Below, piece by piece: positions 48,101 through 59,300 of a DNA stretch of 64,000 nt. Positions within the stretch are counted from its first letter, which is position 1; each line of letters begins with the position of its first letter. Origin of the DNA: Ciona savignyi (taxonomy: Eukaryota > Chordata > Ascidiacea > Phlebobranchia > Cionidae); NCBI GenBank assembly GCA_000149265.1, contig CH003363.1:1035770-1099769 (forward strand), read 5' to 3'. Made by a program: the position numbers and the translations under genes. The notes under the pieces are model-generated. The model did not search any database and was not told the origin of the DNA. It worked only from the letters and a program-made list of their open reading frames with translations.

Positions 48101-48510
48101 ATTGCAGTGTGTTGTGTATCATTTAGACGTTCCGTCAATTAGGTAGAATCCATTAATCCGCTGGGATCAGGCAATGTTCGTTAAGTGCCTTGCCCAAGGA
48201 CACAGCCGACTAGCTAGCGACAAGTTTTGAACCTGCAACCATTTGGTTGAAAGGCGTTGACTAAACCACCAGACTAACCGGTAGGACTAGTTTAGTATCT
48301 AATAATAAAAATATGCTTTTGCCATTTCCAACAAAAAAATAGAGCAAAAAATACAACAACAAATTCCCTTCACAGCTACTAACCATCGTTCCTGCGAAAA
48401 ACAACTTATCAGTTGCTTACCGTGATAACGAAGCTCTACGGTTCGTAAAATACGTCAACAGCCGCGCCCCGCATGAAATATATGATATTTCGATGTCTTA
48501 CGTCCAGTAA
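36195..48510 (+). CDS. OGFOD1: OGFOD1, prolyl 3-hydroxylase of ribosomal protein uS12 (RPS23); one in-frame TGA
   Basis: OGFOD1/Tpa1 hydroxylates a proline of the ribosomal decoding-centre protein. Thirteen exons join in phase: 36195-36339, 38370-38465, 39578-39709, 40208-40342, 40989-41126, 41406-41497, 42234-42368, 42883-42999, 44591-44822, 45775-45880, 47024-47130, 47797-47855, 48376-48510; 543 codons with the stop, matching the human length. Landmarks: KLEFNPKSNDLYQF, iron motif LLCHDDELENRRIAYVYYL, second iron histidine in SYHQV, cofactor arginine in TRLSLTGWFHGP, then the C-terminal fold WVNPAYL, RGPPSKQFY, LFLSNISG, GCYTLLRDND, GGYIAYVAD, VAYRDNEALRFVKYVN. Codon 283 in exon 7 (42342-42344) is TGA in a poorly conserved linker after the catalytic core. 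Everything after it is conserved, so it is a recent nonsense allele, an assembly error or something odd. Confidence 0.93.
36993..37863. mobile_element. Non-autonomous piggyBac-like transposon
   Basis: CCCTTTAAAAACGA and CCCTTTAGAAACGA (right end reverse-complemented) face each other, both flanked outward by TTAA, the piggyBac target. The 871-bp element is in OGFOD1 intron 1. A 116-codon open frame in its right part (37663-38013, running past the end) shows no transposase motif. Confidence 0.8.
37975..38135 (-). repeat. SINE1 relic
   Basis: CCAGAGCTATTGTAGTGTGTTG and AAGTGTCTTGCTGAAGGACAC identify it. A second relic at 38680-38832 (+) keeps GGGTTCTACGAAATC and the tail. Confidence 0.55.
38939..39260. 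mobile_element. hAT-like MITE in OGFOD1 intron 2
   Basis: Perfect 16-bp inverted ends CAGTGGTTCTTAAACT and an almost perfect 8-bp target duplication (TCATAGAT at 38931, CCATAGAT at 39261). 322 bp, non-coding. Its ends resemble those of the 16326-17234 element. Confidence 0.88.
40464..40890. repeat. SINE2 (-) and SINE1 (+) in OGFOD1 intron 4
   Basis: 40464-40570 is a good antisense SINE2 (TAAGTTTCGAACCTATGATG, AACCATTCGGCCACACG). 40748-40890 is a SINE1 centre (TGTGTCCTTGTGCAAGG, GGTTCTACCAAAATTGAAGG). Confidence 0.75.
41611..41918 (-). repeat. SINE1 copy with doubled tail
   Basis: GGGATAGGATAT occurs twice (41611, 41640) before the rest of the SINE; the head ends at AGACTAAGCGGGG. OGFOD1 intron 6, antisense. 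A SINE2 A-box scrap follows near 41944. Confidence 0.8.
43055..43190 (-). repeat. SINE1 relic
   Basis: ACCGTCGGGTCACTGGAGC and CAACCAATTAATCCATTT; abuts the next copy head to head. Confidence 0.55.
43211..43497 (+). repeat. SINE1 copy, full length
   Basis: From CTACCGGTTAGTCTGGCGG to AAACATGAATATCC; OGFOD1 intron 8, sense. One of the best preserved copies. Confidence 0.9.
43635..44575. repeat. 39-bp AT-rich minisatellite, about 23 copies, in OGFOD1 intron 8
   Basis: The unit is built from CAACCAAAAAAATTTATTAT and TTGGTTTTATTTTAAATTT. Because 39 is a multiple of three and stops are rare, the minus strand stays open for long runs and would spell a 13-residue repeat (KFKIKPNNKFFWL). The pattern of unit variants at 43836-44033 recurs at 44223-44420, so a block of ten units has itself been duplicated. 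The array ends 15 bp before exon 9. Confidence 0.95.
44903..45215 (-). repeat. SINE1 copy with small internal duplication
   Basis: The TAGTAAAACCCATTAAT block is doubled near 45033-45078. Short tail duplicates ACTCATGTTTA flank it (44870, 45234). Confidence 0.85.
45283..45715 (-). repeat. Two older SINE1 fragments
   Basis: 45283-45500 (TTGCCCAAGGACACAACTGAC, head retained) and 45620-45715 (ACAACACAACCAACTAGCC). Confidence 0.6.
45997..46293 (-). repeat. SINE1 copy, full length
   Basis: From AAATAGGATAGGATATTCATG to CCACCAGACTAACGG; OGFOD1 intron 10. A degenerate copy follows at 46300-46590. Confidence 0.85.
46707..46915 (+). mobile_element. Fossil of a Ty3/gypsy-type LTR element: one short LTR and primer-binding region
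   Basis: The LTR (46707-46834) opens with TGTAGT and closes with ACTACA, contains a CTATATAAGC promoter box and an AATAAA, and is followed directly by TGGTGTCAGAAGTGGG, a primer-binding sequence common in Ty3/gypsy elements. Only this end remains; no coding region and no partner LTR are in the window. Broken, age uncertain. Confidence 0.7.
47328..47602 (-). repeat. SINE1 copy
   Basis: From GATAGGATAGGATATTTATG to AGACTAACCAGTAGGG; OGFOD1 intron 11. A SINE2 copy (47596-47705, +) abuts its head. Confidence 0.85.
47596..47705 (+). repeat. SINE2 copy
   Basis: GTGTGGCCAAAAAGTTAACGC, then GAGCCCATCATGGGTTCAAACC. Confidence 0.75.
47997..48285 (-). repeat. SINE1 copy, full length
   Basis: From AGGATAGAATATTTATG to CAGACTAACCGGTAGGAC; OGFOD1 intron 12, antisense. 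Confidence 0.88.
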
Positions 48511-48576
48511 AGTTCAGTGTCACACCACTTGCGCAGCACGGAATGTTTATTTAAAGTGTTTAAAACTTGGTCATTT

Positions 48577-48690
48577 GTACGGTTGTGTGGTCAAACGCTT
48601 AACGCGACCGATACATATACCGACTCCTATATATACGGTCTTACGAACGCGCACATGTTGGGTTGGAAACTAAGGTCAAATAAAAAAAAT
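48577..48690 (+). repeat. SINE2 copy that carries the first AATAAA after OGFOD1
   Basis: GTTGTGTGGTCAAACGCTTAAC to the tail TCAAATAAAAAAAATG. The AATAAA at 48679-48684 is the first I see in the 170 bases after the OGFOD1 stop, so the SINE may supply the gene's poly(A) signal. Confidence 0.7.
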
Positions 48691-48738
48691 GTTTAATGGA
48701 AACACATGGTGTTTAACATCACTGGTTCTAGCGGATAC

Positions 48739-50266
48739 TTAGAAAGTACAATGTTTTAGCTTTCGCATGGTCAAGACCGGATCCATACACACGTTTGAAC
48801 GCAGGCGAACAGGTGTTTGCTCTTTTTATTAACGGGTTTCGAACCCATGACGGGCTTGCCAAGACCGTTTTTTTGAATTTGTGGAGTATGCCATCATAAA
48901 TTAGTTCGCTGGCGTACGTTCACCATATTGGTTGTATGATGTGGCCGAATGGGTAACGGTAACGAACCATATGCAGATTTTTATATAAAAAAATGGTCAT
49001 AGTGATGAGCCCATTATGGATTCGAAACTAGGTCCAGTTAAAAAAACTCTTGCCTGTCCTGAATGTCAATTACTTCACGGTTTTCATAGACACAATCTAC
49101 CGTCTCACTGATATTGGTTAAAAATCTTTCTGTCTTCTTGCATTCAATTCAACGTAATAAAAAGTTACAGGTGCTACCGTTGCCAGGTCGTAAAGATTGC
49201 ACGAAATATACATTTTGCTATTGTGTTTTTCGTGATGTTGCCTAGGACGAAATACCACTGAACAGCTTGATAAGTTAGTGCGCTTCCTTTATGCCGAAGG
49301 GTTGTGCGTTCGAAACTGGTCGCTAGTTAAACAGTTGTGTGCTTGGGCAAGGCATATCGCCTTGATCCATTGAATTAATGGGATGCACTAAAACCTGATA
49401 TTCAACACATTGCAATAGCTTCTGCAACTGAACGGTGGTGCTGATTTATCAGTTATAGGAATCGTAGATAAATCCTTCAATGATATCTCCTCACCTATAA
49501 GGATACAAATGACACGTGAATAGAGTTATCCAGTGAAAACTGTGGATAAGTGAAGTGATATGCAACGCAAAATTGCATTTTTCATCCTTGGTTTTCCCTA
49601 CTGCTAGGTTAAATTAAAACAATACAAACGTCTCAATCGAAAATAGCCCATTGCGTTAGCTTCAGCAAAAGGACTCGTGTTTACCTGTTATCTGACGATA
49701 ACATTGATAAATCCTTTAACATCTAGATTTTTTATTAATCAGACGATAATAGGATATTCCCGGTAAATGGGAAAACTAAGAATTTTAACACACGGGCAAT
49801 CGTCAGATCACCTTGCGCCCACCGTCGGGTTACCGGAGCTATTGCAGCGTATTGTATATTCGATACACACGTTCCTTCAAATTAGTAGAACCCATTATTC
49901 CGCCGGGTTTAGGCAATGTCCGTAAAGTGCCTTGCCCAAGAACATAACCGACTAGCTAGCGAACAGTTTTGATTTATAACCTTTCGGTTGAAAGGCGTCG
50001 TATACTAAACCGCACCAGACTAGCCGTAATAATGGATAAATTCTTTCCTGCACTTCCCCCAGTCATAATATAATTAACTCAACCATAGATTTTCTTCAGA
50101 ATGGTCAGATAATAAACATGGATAAATTCATTGCGTTAGCTTCAGCAAATGGAACCGTGTTTACCTGTTATCTGACGATACCAGTGGTAAATACTTCAAC
50201 AGCTAGATTTTTTAAGTAATCAGCCTATAATAATGGTTACATTCTGTCTAGATTCCCACAAGTCCC
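48739..50266. repeat. Segmental duplication, block A copy 1
   Basis: Starting at TTAGAAAGTACAATGTTTTAG and ending ATTCTGTCTAGATTCCCACA, this block matches 50618-52534 along its length with scattered changes. It includes a SINE2 (48935-49050), a diverged SINE1 (49255-49440, +) and a good SINE1 (49745-50030, -). Copy 1 has about 78 bp extra near 48830-48905, part of an antisense SINE2. Confidence 0.9.
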
Positions 50267-50289
50267 ATTCTGTCTAGATTCCCACAAGC

Positions 50290-50598
50290 TCCCATTCACT
50301 GAGATAAACATGAATATCATACGTTCCACTATTTTGAATAGCAGGTTTAACTGTTTTAAATACACGTTATAGTGTTTTAAATATACATACCACTTAAAAG
50401 GACAGTGCTGTTGTCATACCCAATGATAATATGCAATTAGGGAAAAGGTCTTCCTTTTATATTGTATAGTATAGAATAATAATCTTTATCCGTGCGGTAG
50501 AAACGTAGGGTGTTACAACACGTAAAAATATCATATCATCTCGTACCCACTGTCAGTTTACCGGGGATATGGCAGGCACTAGGACCGGGTTACCGTAA
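50290..50598. repeat. Segmental duplication, block B copy 1
   Basis: From CATTCACTGAGATAAACATG to AGGACCGGGTTACCG; matches 54171-54472 inside Tie intron 1. Confidence 0.9.
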
Positions 50599-50617
50599 TT
50601 TAGAAATACAATGATAA

Positions 50618-52534
50618 TTAGAAAATACAATGTTTTAGCTTTCGCATAGTCAAGACCGGATTCACATGTGTGAACGCTGGCGAAAAGGCGTTTGTTCATC
50701 TTTTTTTCGCTGGAGTACGTTCACCATATTAGTTGTGTCATGTGGCCGAATGGGTAACATTATCGAACCATATACAGATTTTTATATGAAAAAATGGTCA
50801 TAGTGATGAGCCCATTATTGGTTCGAAACTAGGTCCAGTTAAAAAACTCTTGCCTGTCCTGAATGGTAATTACATCACGGTTTTCATAGACACACTCTAC
50901 CGTCTCACTGATATTGGTTAAAAATCATTCTGTCTTCTTGCATTCAATTCAACGTAATAAAAAGTTACAGGTGCTACATTTGCCAGGTCGTAAAGATTGC
51001 ACGAAATATACCATTTCGTTATTGTGTTTTTCTGTGATGTTGCCTAGGACGAAATACCACTGAACAGCTTGATAAGTTAGTGCGCTTCCTTTATGCCGAA
51101 GGGTTGTGCGTTCGAAACTGGTCGCTAGTTAAACAGTTGTGTGCTTGGGCAAGGCATATCGCCTTGATCAATTGAATTAATGGGATGCACTAAAACCTGA
51201 TATTCAACACATTTCAATAGCTTCTGCAACTAACGGTGGTGCTGACTTATCAGTTAGCAATCGTAGATAAATCCTTTAGGAGGCGTTCAACTAATTATTC
51301 TCCCTATCTCTCCAATGCAAACTAACCTCACAAAAACGACTGTCACTCAAAATCCTGACATAGGAAGTCTTAGATTTTTTCACAATTTAAAATTGAAGCT
51401 TGGATCTGCAACCTTAGCTCAAAACCCTACAAAATTTTGTTTAAAAATTTTGAGCCCATACCCCTTCGTACATCGGCAACTTTTTTCCAACAAAACAGCT
51501 AGCAGATGCACAATCAACACCTTTATTTTACAAAGCACTGCTCCACGATTACAAAACTTTACAGCTAAACGAGAACACCGGCGCGCAGCCTAGCACATGC
51601 TGCTTTCAACCAAACAAACATTGGGGAATCACCACCATTGTTACTCAGCAAAACACTCGTTTAAAAAGGATGACTCATGGAGGAGTACCACTCGTCACAT
51701 CCTGCCGTTCATAGAGGTCTTAATTGGTTATACGCCATCTTTAGTGAGATCTCCCCACCTATAAGGATACAAATGACACGTGAATAGAGTTATCCAATGA
51801 TAACTGCGGATAAGTGAAGTGATATGCAACGCAAGTTTGCATTTTTTATCCTTGGTTTTCCCTACTGCTAGGTTAAATTAAAACAATACAAACGTCTCAA
51901 TCGTAAATAGCCCATTGCGTTAGCTTCAGCAAAAGGACCCGTGTTTACCTGTTATCTGACGATAACATTAATAAATCCTTCAACAGCTAGATTTTTTATT
52001 AATCAGACGATAATAGGATATTAATGATAATCCCGGTAAATGGGAAAACTAAGGATTTTAACACACGGGCAATCGTCAGATCACCTTGCGCCCACCGTCG
52101 GGTTACCGGAGCTATTGCAGCGTATTGTATATTTGATACACACGTTCCTTTAAATTAGTAGAACCCATTATTCCGCTGGGTTTAGGCAATGTCCGTTAAG
52201 TGCCTTGCCCAAGAACACAACCGACTAGCTAGCGACCAGTTTCGATTTATAACCTTTCGGTTGAAAGGCGTCGTACTAAACCACCAGACTAGCCGTTATA
52301 ATGGATAAATTCTTTCCTGCACTTCCCCCAGTCACAATATAATTAACTCAACCATAGATTTTCTTCAGAATGGTTAGATGATAAACATGGATAAATTCAT
52401 TGCGTTAGCTTCAGCAAATGGATCCGTGTTTACCTGTTATCTGACGATACCAGTGGTAAATACTTCAACAGCTAGATTTTTTTAGTAATCAGCCTATAAT
52501 AATGGTTACATTCTGTCTAGATTCCCACAAGTCG
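50618..52534. repeat. Segmental duplication, block A copy 2
   Basis: Same order and orientation as 48739-50266, plus a 460-bp insertion at 51280-51738. It ends ATTCTGTCTAGATTCCCACAA. Confidence 0.9.
51280..51738. mobile_element. Unclassified DNA transposon/MITE present in only one duplicate
   Basis: Block A copy 1 is the empty site. In copy 2 the insert is flanked by CTTTAG on both sides (51274-51279, 51739-51744), and its ends GAGGCGTTCAAC and GATGGCGTATAAC (reverse-complemented) are similar. An open frame at 51315-51593 has no match I know. Confidence 0.7.
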
Positions 52535-52599
52535 GAATAGTGGTCAGATGATAAACATGGGTAACTTATCGTGTGGATTCCCCTCCCCCGTCCTCCCAG

Positions 52600-52950
52600 G
52601 ACAGGATATTCATGTTTATCCCCGTTAATGGGAAAGGGGGTTAACACTAGGACATTGTCAGATTACCTCGTGCCTTTCATCGGGTCACCAGAACTAGTAC
52701 AGTATGTTGTGTGTGTATTATTGAGACTTTGCTTCAATTTGGTAAAATCATTTCAAAAAATCTCTTGCCAAAGGACACAACCGACTACCTACAGACTAGT
52801 TTCGAAAAAGCAACCTTTCTATTTATAAAAGAGGTAATCAACTGGCCAAGGATAGGATATTCAAGTTTTAATCCCGTTGGTGGGTAAACGCAAGGGGCAT
52901 TACATGGGCAATCGTTAGATTACCCCGCGTTTACGGTCGGTTTAGGATTT
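52600..52950 (-). repeat. SINE1 copies, one partial and one tail scrap
   Basis: 52600-52840 (GGACAGGATATTCATG to ACACAACCGACTACC) and 52850-52950 (GGATAGGATATTCAAG, GGGCAATCGTTAGATTACC). Confidence 0.7.
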
Positions 52951-53399
52951 AAACGACACATCCATCCATATATGGTACATTCTAGAAAAGTGTGAACAAT
53001 TCTATTATCCCGATGTTCTAGTACGGTCCGTGAGAATCGGTCATTATGACGTACATCCGAATCGCTTTTAGTCTGGCTAGTTGGTGACGTCACAACACAC
53101 CGATCTGGGAAAAGTTCTCGGATTCAACAATGAAACAACATTATGACGTCACGGAGCAATGCCGGTAAACAAACGGAAGTTGTATCGAGGCAATGTGTCG
53201 ACGCGAAGGGAGTCGGTGCCCGAAATCAAAGTTGGGAATCCATTTCTCAGAAGTTTCGAGACGACACCTTGCAATCTTGGTGAAAATTTGGTCCCATTGT
53301 TTCGTGACAATGATCTTTGTCAGCAGTGCAGTTACAGCTGGGCAGCGTGCATGAGTAAAGTTTAGTTTCTCAGTCAAAATAGTCGCAATTCAACCGAAG
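52951..53399 (+). promoter_or_regulatory. Probable promoter region of Tie
   Basis: The non-repeat interval before the Tie start holds two perfect TGACGTCA palindromes (53085-53092 and 53144-53151), matching CRE/ATF sites. An open frame at 53159-53365 (68 codons) is on this stretch, but I see no reason to call it a gene. No TATA box is obvious. Confidence 0.45.
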
Positions 53400-56300
53400 A
53401 TGTTCCTTATTTATGTAACCCTTTTTCTTCTACAAGCTTTATTTATTCAAGGTAAGTTCAAGGTAATTCAAATATTGCTAGTTAACTAAATTAATATTTT
53501 TTATTTGAGCAATGTTAGATCATAACCAGTATTGTGACGTAAAGGCGGGAAATAACATGTCTGCCAAGCTAAGGTGACTTAATCTTCGCTTTGGACTGTT
53601 TAAGTTACTTCCGAGTTTAATTGCCGGAAATTAGGCTTAATTTGGACAATTCGGTTCCGCTCAAAGCTATTAGTGTTAATTAATTACTTTTGACGTCTGG
53701 CTTTTAGTTACCTTTTTTTCTTTGTTGCTTGCTAAATGTAGTTGAAAGGTCCCCTTTTTGTTTATTATTTTAACCTTATACAAATAGAATAAATTGACAA
53801 AGAAATAAACTAAACAGAAAATGAAATAAAATAATACTTCCCACTATTACGATAACTCGAACGTAATATTGGATAAACCTTATTTTGAATACCGGTTATT
53901 TTGTAAACGCTTAACCAAATACGTTGGTAAATTTGTGCATCGCCTTTAAGTCGAAGGGTTACAGATTCAAAACTGATCGCTAGCTAATCGGCCGTGACAT
54001 TATGCTAAGTACTTAACTTGAACTAAAATAATGGGTTCTACCAAATTGAATGAACGTCCAAATTATACATTACACACTCTAACCTGGTGATGGCTAGAGG
54101 CTTTTGTAACATGATGGTGGCTAGAGGTTATCTAACGATTACCCATGTGATAACGTCCATGTCATTTTCCCATTCACTGAGATAAACATGAATATCATAC
54201 GTTCCACTTTTTTGAATAGCAGGTTTAACTGTTTTAAATACACGTTATAGTGTTTTGAATATACATTCCACTTAAAAGGACAGTGCTGTTGTCATAGCCA
54301 ATGATTATATGCAATTAGAAGAAAGGTCTTCCTTTTATATTGTATAGTATAGAATAATATTCTTTATCCGTGAGGTAGAAACGTAGGGTGTTACAACACG
54401 TAAAAATATCAGATTATCTCGTACCCACAGTCAGTTTACCGGATATGGCATGCACTAGGACCGGGTTACCGAAGCTATATTGCATTGTGTTGTGTATTAT
54501 TTAGTCGTTCCTTCATAGAGTTTTTGTATAGAGTCGGTATATATATATATTGGTCGCGATAACCATTCGGCCATACAACTTTACTGTATACAATGGAGAC
54601 ATTGCTACAGGGTTCGCACAACCCATTAAACCACTGAGTCCAGGCAGGGTCCGTTTTTTTTCCTCACTCCGCTTTGTACCGGCACCATTGATCCCAGAAA
54701 CAACGTTTGTAATAGTTGCGGTTTTGAGTAGTTTAAAAGGTCAAATATCCTCCTGTACCTGGCTTCGATGAGACTTAACCTCGCGACCTTCCGGTCGGCA
54801 ACTTAATCGCAACATTTCAACCATTCCCACATTTTCATGGTATCCGGTGCCCAATCGAGTTAATATTAATACAAACAATGCTACAATACTCGCGTAAAGT
54901 GCTGTTCAAACCGTTGACCGTCTCACGGCCGCTTTAACCCGGGTCCAAAACTATACACGCGCTATGATATTTGGTGCAGTTGTCAAATAGGTTTGATCCG
55001 GTCAAGATCCGGTTTAGATCCGGTTCAGGTCCGGTTCAAGTTCATTTCAATTTAAATTAAGATGTTTAAGGCTCAATACAGTCCGGGTTTACTCAAATAC
55101 ATTATAATTTTCCGCTTTGGAGAAATAAACTGTCAAAGCATGTCAACTAATCCAGGTTCAATTCCGGTTTGTCTCCCCGGTTCCAAACTTTGTAGAATTC
55201 ATAAAGCTGTACAACATGCTGTATTGGGAACTTTTAGTTGATTATTTTTTAAGTTGGTTTTTGTGATATATTGATGGAGTTATATATGATGAGATATTGA
55301 GTACACAACATAGGATAGGATATACCTAGTTGTAGACACAACGCCTAGTTGTAGACAAGAAAAACTGGCGACAAAAAAACTGCGCATTAAAATGAAAATT
55401 AGGCCGTTAGGGTTAGTGTTAAAGTTGGGGTTACAGTTAGAGTTAGGGCTAGTTCCGGAATTGAAGTTAGTGTTTGTGGTCAGTTTAGAATTAGTTTCTG
55501 TAGTTTCACTAAACAGTTTTCCTTTTACTCGTTTTCTTCTTTCCTACTTTCTTCTTTTATGTGTTGCCCTTATTTAAAGAAAGCTTTCCCAGGTCGTTTG
55601 CTTCTTATCAATTATTCTCCGATAACTGGCATGTCCGATTCAACCTACATGCTCTGCACTGACGTCATGCGGAACTCCACAAGATCAGAATTGGCCGTTA
55701 GGAGGACGTTTGCATGGCAGGCTTCTCGCAGAGTCGGGGTAGGTGTGTGCTCTCTTGTCTACATGTATCGAATTTTTCGCATATCTTACTGTTTTGTCGT
55801 GAATATACAGCTCTGGGTAAAACGTTTTGCAAGGTATTCTGACGATTGCCCGTGTGGTAACTTTCCTTGCGTTTTCCCATTCGTGTGGATAAAGCATCGC
55901 ATCCTATCCTCATTACATTTTTCACCAAAGAGTGCAGCGCTTTAATGTTGTTTATGTTTTCTCATTTTTTCTGTCTTAAGCCACTCTCTAAATTCTAAGT
56001 TATTTTATTTTAATTTTAAATTCTGAAATGTTTTAAAAGTTTTTTTTTCGACGCATTTTGATATATTTCCAAATGTACCTAGGCATTAGAACGACCAGCA
56101 TTGGACAGACAAGCTTTAAAATACAGCTGGCATTACCAGCCCATGAGAGCTACAGGAGACTTCACGTGTGGGGAGGGGAATGGACAAGTTTATTCCTACA
56201 AGATGAACGTCGATGGTGAGTGACCGAACAAAGTCAGGTCCGTTACTTGGTGGCGCTTCAGTGGCGATTAACAGATACTTCCGTAATTCGAATGTATGGT

Positions 56301-59300
56301 CGTGTGGCCGAATGGTTAAGGCGATCGATACATTACCTACTCTGATATACAAAAACGGTTGTTGTAACGAGCCCGGGCTCGAAACTTGGCAGAGTAAGTT
56401 CGAATCTTGGCACGAAACTTGGCATACTAAATTGTATAGAAAAACGGACTTGCCGTAGAGTCCGTTTTCTATACAAGTGCCATGTTTTTTTCTATACAAG
56501 TGCAATAGAGGGACTTCAAAGCAGTTTTTTTCGGTCTTTGGGACGAATCTACCATCGATTCGAAACTTTGTCTAATAAAAAATTATATAAAAAAACACAG
56601 AGTAAACTAATGAAAAAGACACCATTCAAAATAGCATCTTGATTTCCCTCACCAGTGAAATACCGCCATATAATGTGCCGACTGAAATAGCGCCATGACT
56701 CATGACTTAATGCGCCAACTGAAATTAACCCGGCAGCTGGACTGTAGTTACGAATCATCAGACGATGACTCAGCGATAAAAATCAATACAATTCTCCACA
56801 AGTCTAAACGAATAGCTTGGTGGTTTACTGCGTCACCTTTTAGTCGAGTCGAAGAGTTACATGTTCGAAACTAGTCGACTGTGTACTTGACTGAACTCAG
56901 CGGTTTAATCTAGTCTATTTAAATTAAAGGAACGTCTTGGATTTTTTGCATTTGACCAAAATTGAAGAAATCATAGAAAACACTTTAATAGCTCCGGTAA
57001 CCCGGCGGTGGGCACAAGGTAATCTGACGATTGCCCGTGGGTTAACGTACCTTTTGTTTCCCCTTTCTCGGAAATAAAAATGAATATCAAATTTAAAAAC
57101 TAATCTACATAATATGCTCAATGCGCTTAATTGATACTTAAAATTCAAAAAATCATGATTTTTTAATAATTTCTTAGGCTTGTTACGGCCTGAAGAATTT
57201 ACCAAAGTTGCGTCGCTCGGCGGGAAAGTTGTCATCCGAATGCTGCCAGTGACGTCATCAAACAGTGACGTCACACCCAGAAAGGTCACATGGATGAAGG
57301 ATGGCCAGCCACTGGATCAAAGCGACCCGAGAATATGGAAGGTAAGAACAGTGTGAAGTTGTGAGTTCTATTGATCTCTTTTAATTAATACAATTTCTGT
57401 GTTTTAAACTACCGACTCCACAGCATGGAGATGCTTTTACCCTAAGTTTCGTCGCATAACACACGCCTCAAAATACAAGTTGTTTTCCAGTGTTAGCTGT
57501 TCCAATTAACCCACGCTGCTATCCGACCGATTTTTAGTCGGTAAACTCGTACACGGGCTTTATTAAGTAAAACGATGGTGAGATCAAAACCAGCGGTTTG
57601 CTGATGGCGTCCACTGCGTTTTTCTAGGGGATAAAACATTAATATCCTATCGTATCCTAATTTAATTGTATTAAAAAAAATATCCTAGGCCATCATGTGA
57701 TTAACGCGACTTATACATATTGCGAATGCTACCCAAAAAATCAGACTTACAGACGAGGCCATTGTCAGTTCGAAACTTAGTCCGATAATAAAAAGAAATA
57801 TCTTAATCTGATCATCAACCTTTGCCTCAGGCAGAAAACGGGGGAAGAGCACTGGTTATCAAGGACCTTGTATCAGCAGACGCTGGTGTTTACATTGCTC
57901 ATTACGCTCGAGAGAGATACATTTATTCCGCTGCAACCAGGCTTATAGTCAGAGGTGGGTTGTGCTACGTCATATATTACGTCATTGCGTATGACGTAAG
58001 CTATTTTATCCTAATATGGAGGCTTCAATACAAACATATAGACAGAAACCTTGGTCAAAAATTATTTTCTTCATTTTAGTCAACTATTAATGCTTTAGAT
58101 TTATTTCTTTATTTGTATTCTATGACGTAATAAGACGACTCGTATTATGACATCACACACAGATTGTCCAATGAACAAATGGTCGCTGAATTGCTCGCGA
58201 CCCTGCATCGTTTGCAACCATGGTGGAGTGTGTAGCGCCTCCACCGGAGAATGTGTCTGTCCAATGGGCTTCATCGGGCGCCATTGCGAACAAGCTTGTC
58301 CTTCCAATCTCCTCGGACCGAGTTGCTTATTACGTTGTGATGACATCACCAATGACGTAACGTGCCGAGGGGTCCAGATGTGCCAAACCACTGGGTGCCG
58401 GTGCGCCACCGGCTGGAAAGGCCCTAATTGTGACGAAGGTATGCTATCTGTGACGCATCGCGTTGATAAATAGGATACAGGATATGATATTTATCCCCGT
58501 GAATGGGAAAAGCAAGGGGGTTAACACACCGGCAATCGTCAGATCACCTCGCGCCCACCGTTGGGTTACCGGAGCTATTGCAGTGTGTTGTGAATAGTCC
58601 TTCATTTTTTTGTTAAATTTAATTTGTTAAAACCCATTATGGCGCTGGGTTCGATGATGACGTAACGATTTTTTCAGCTTGTCTTCCGAACACATACGGA
58701 CCTGATTGTCATCTGCGGTGTCTGTGTCATAACAATGGGACTTGTGACGCACAGAGAGGATGCATTTGCACGCCTGGCTGGTTTGGACCGTCCTGCAAGT
58801 CACGTGTCGCAATCTATGCTGACGCCAGAAGTCAACAGTGAGTATATTATGACGTAATACCTCTATGTCTAACGCGTCAGTGCGTTTCAGAACCAGTGAC
58901 GTGGTCGCCGAAATAACGGAGCAAGCACCAAATATAACATCGATTCGGGCGATTCCTTCATTTCGAGTAAGTTGTTGCGTCATGCGACTGTTATGATGTC
59001 ACAGTACGAATTGTTCCAGGTGAACCAGAATCAAGAGGTAACCGTGGAATGCTCGGTTTCCGGGATTCCCCTTCCAGGACAGGGAGAAATTGTTTTAATA
59101 GTGAGTTGTATTGCATGCAATCTATAGGAATATTCGTTTTTTTATCGGTTTTAATCGTGGACTATTTGTCCCATATTTGTTAACCTTCATTCTAACCTTA
59201 ATTTTAAGTTATACCAAACCCCCACCTAACCCTAGCCAAAAAAAGGTTGTATCAAATATCCCGAAAAAAGTAATATACTCGTTTTCTTTTCTCTTTCTTT

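Noticed and set aside
53159-53365. 68-codon frame upstream of Tie as a separate small gene
   Set aside because: No homology, no splice or promoter evidence of its own, and a competing open frame on the opposite strand; more likely promoter or leader.
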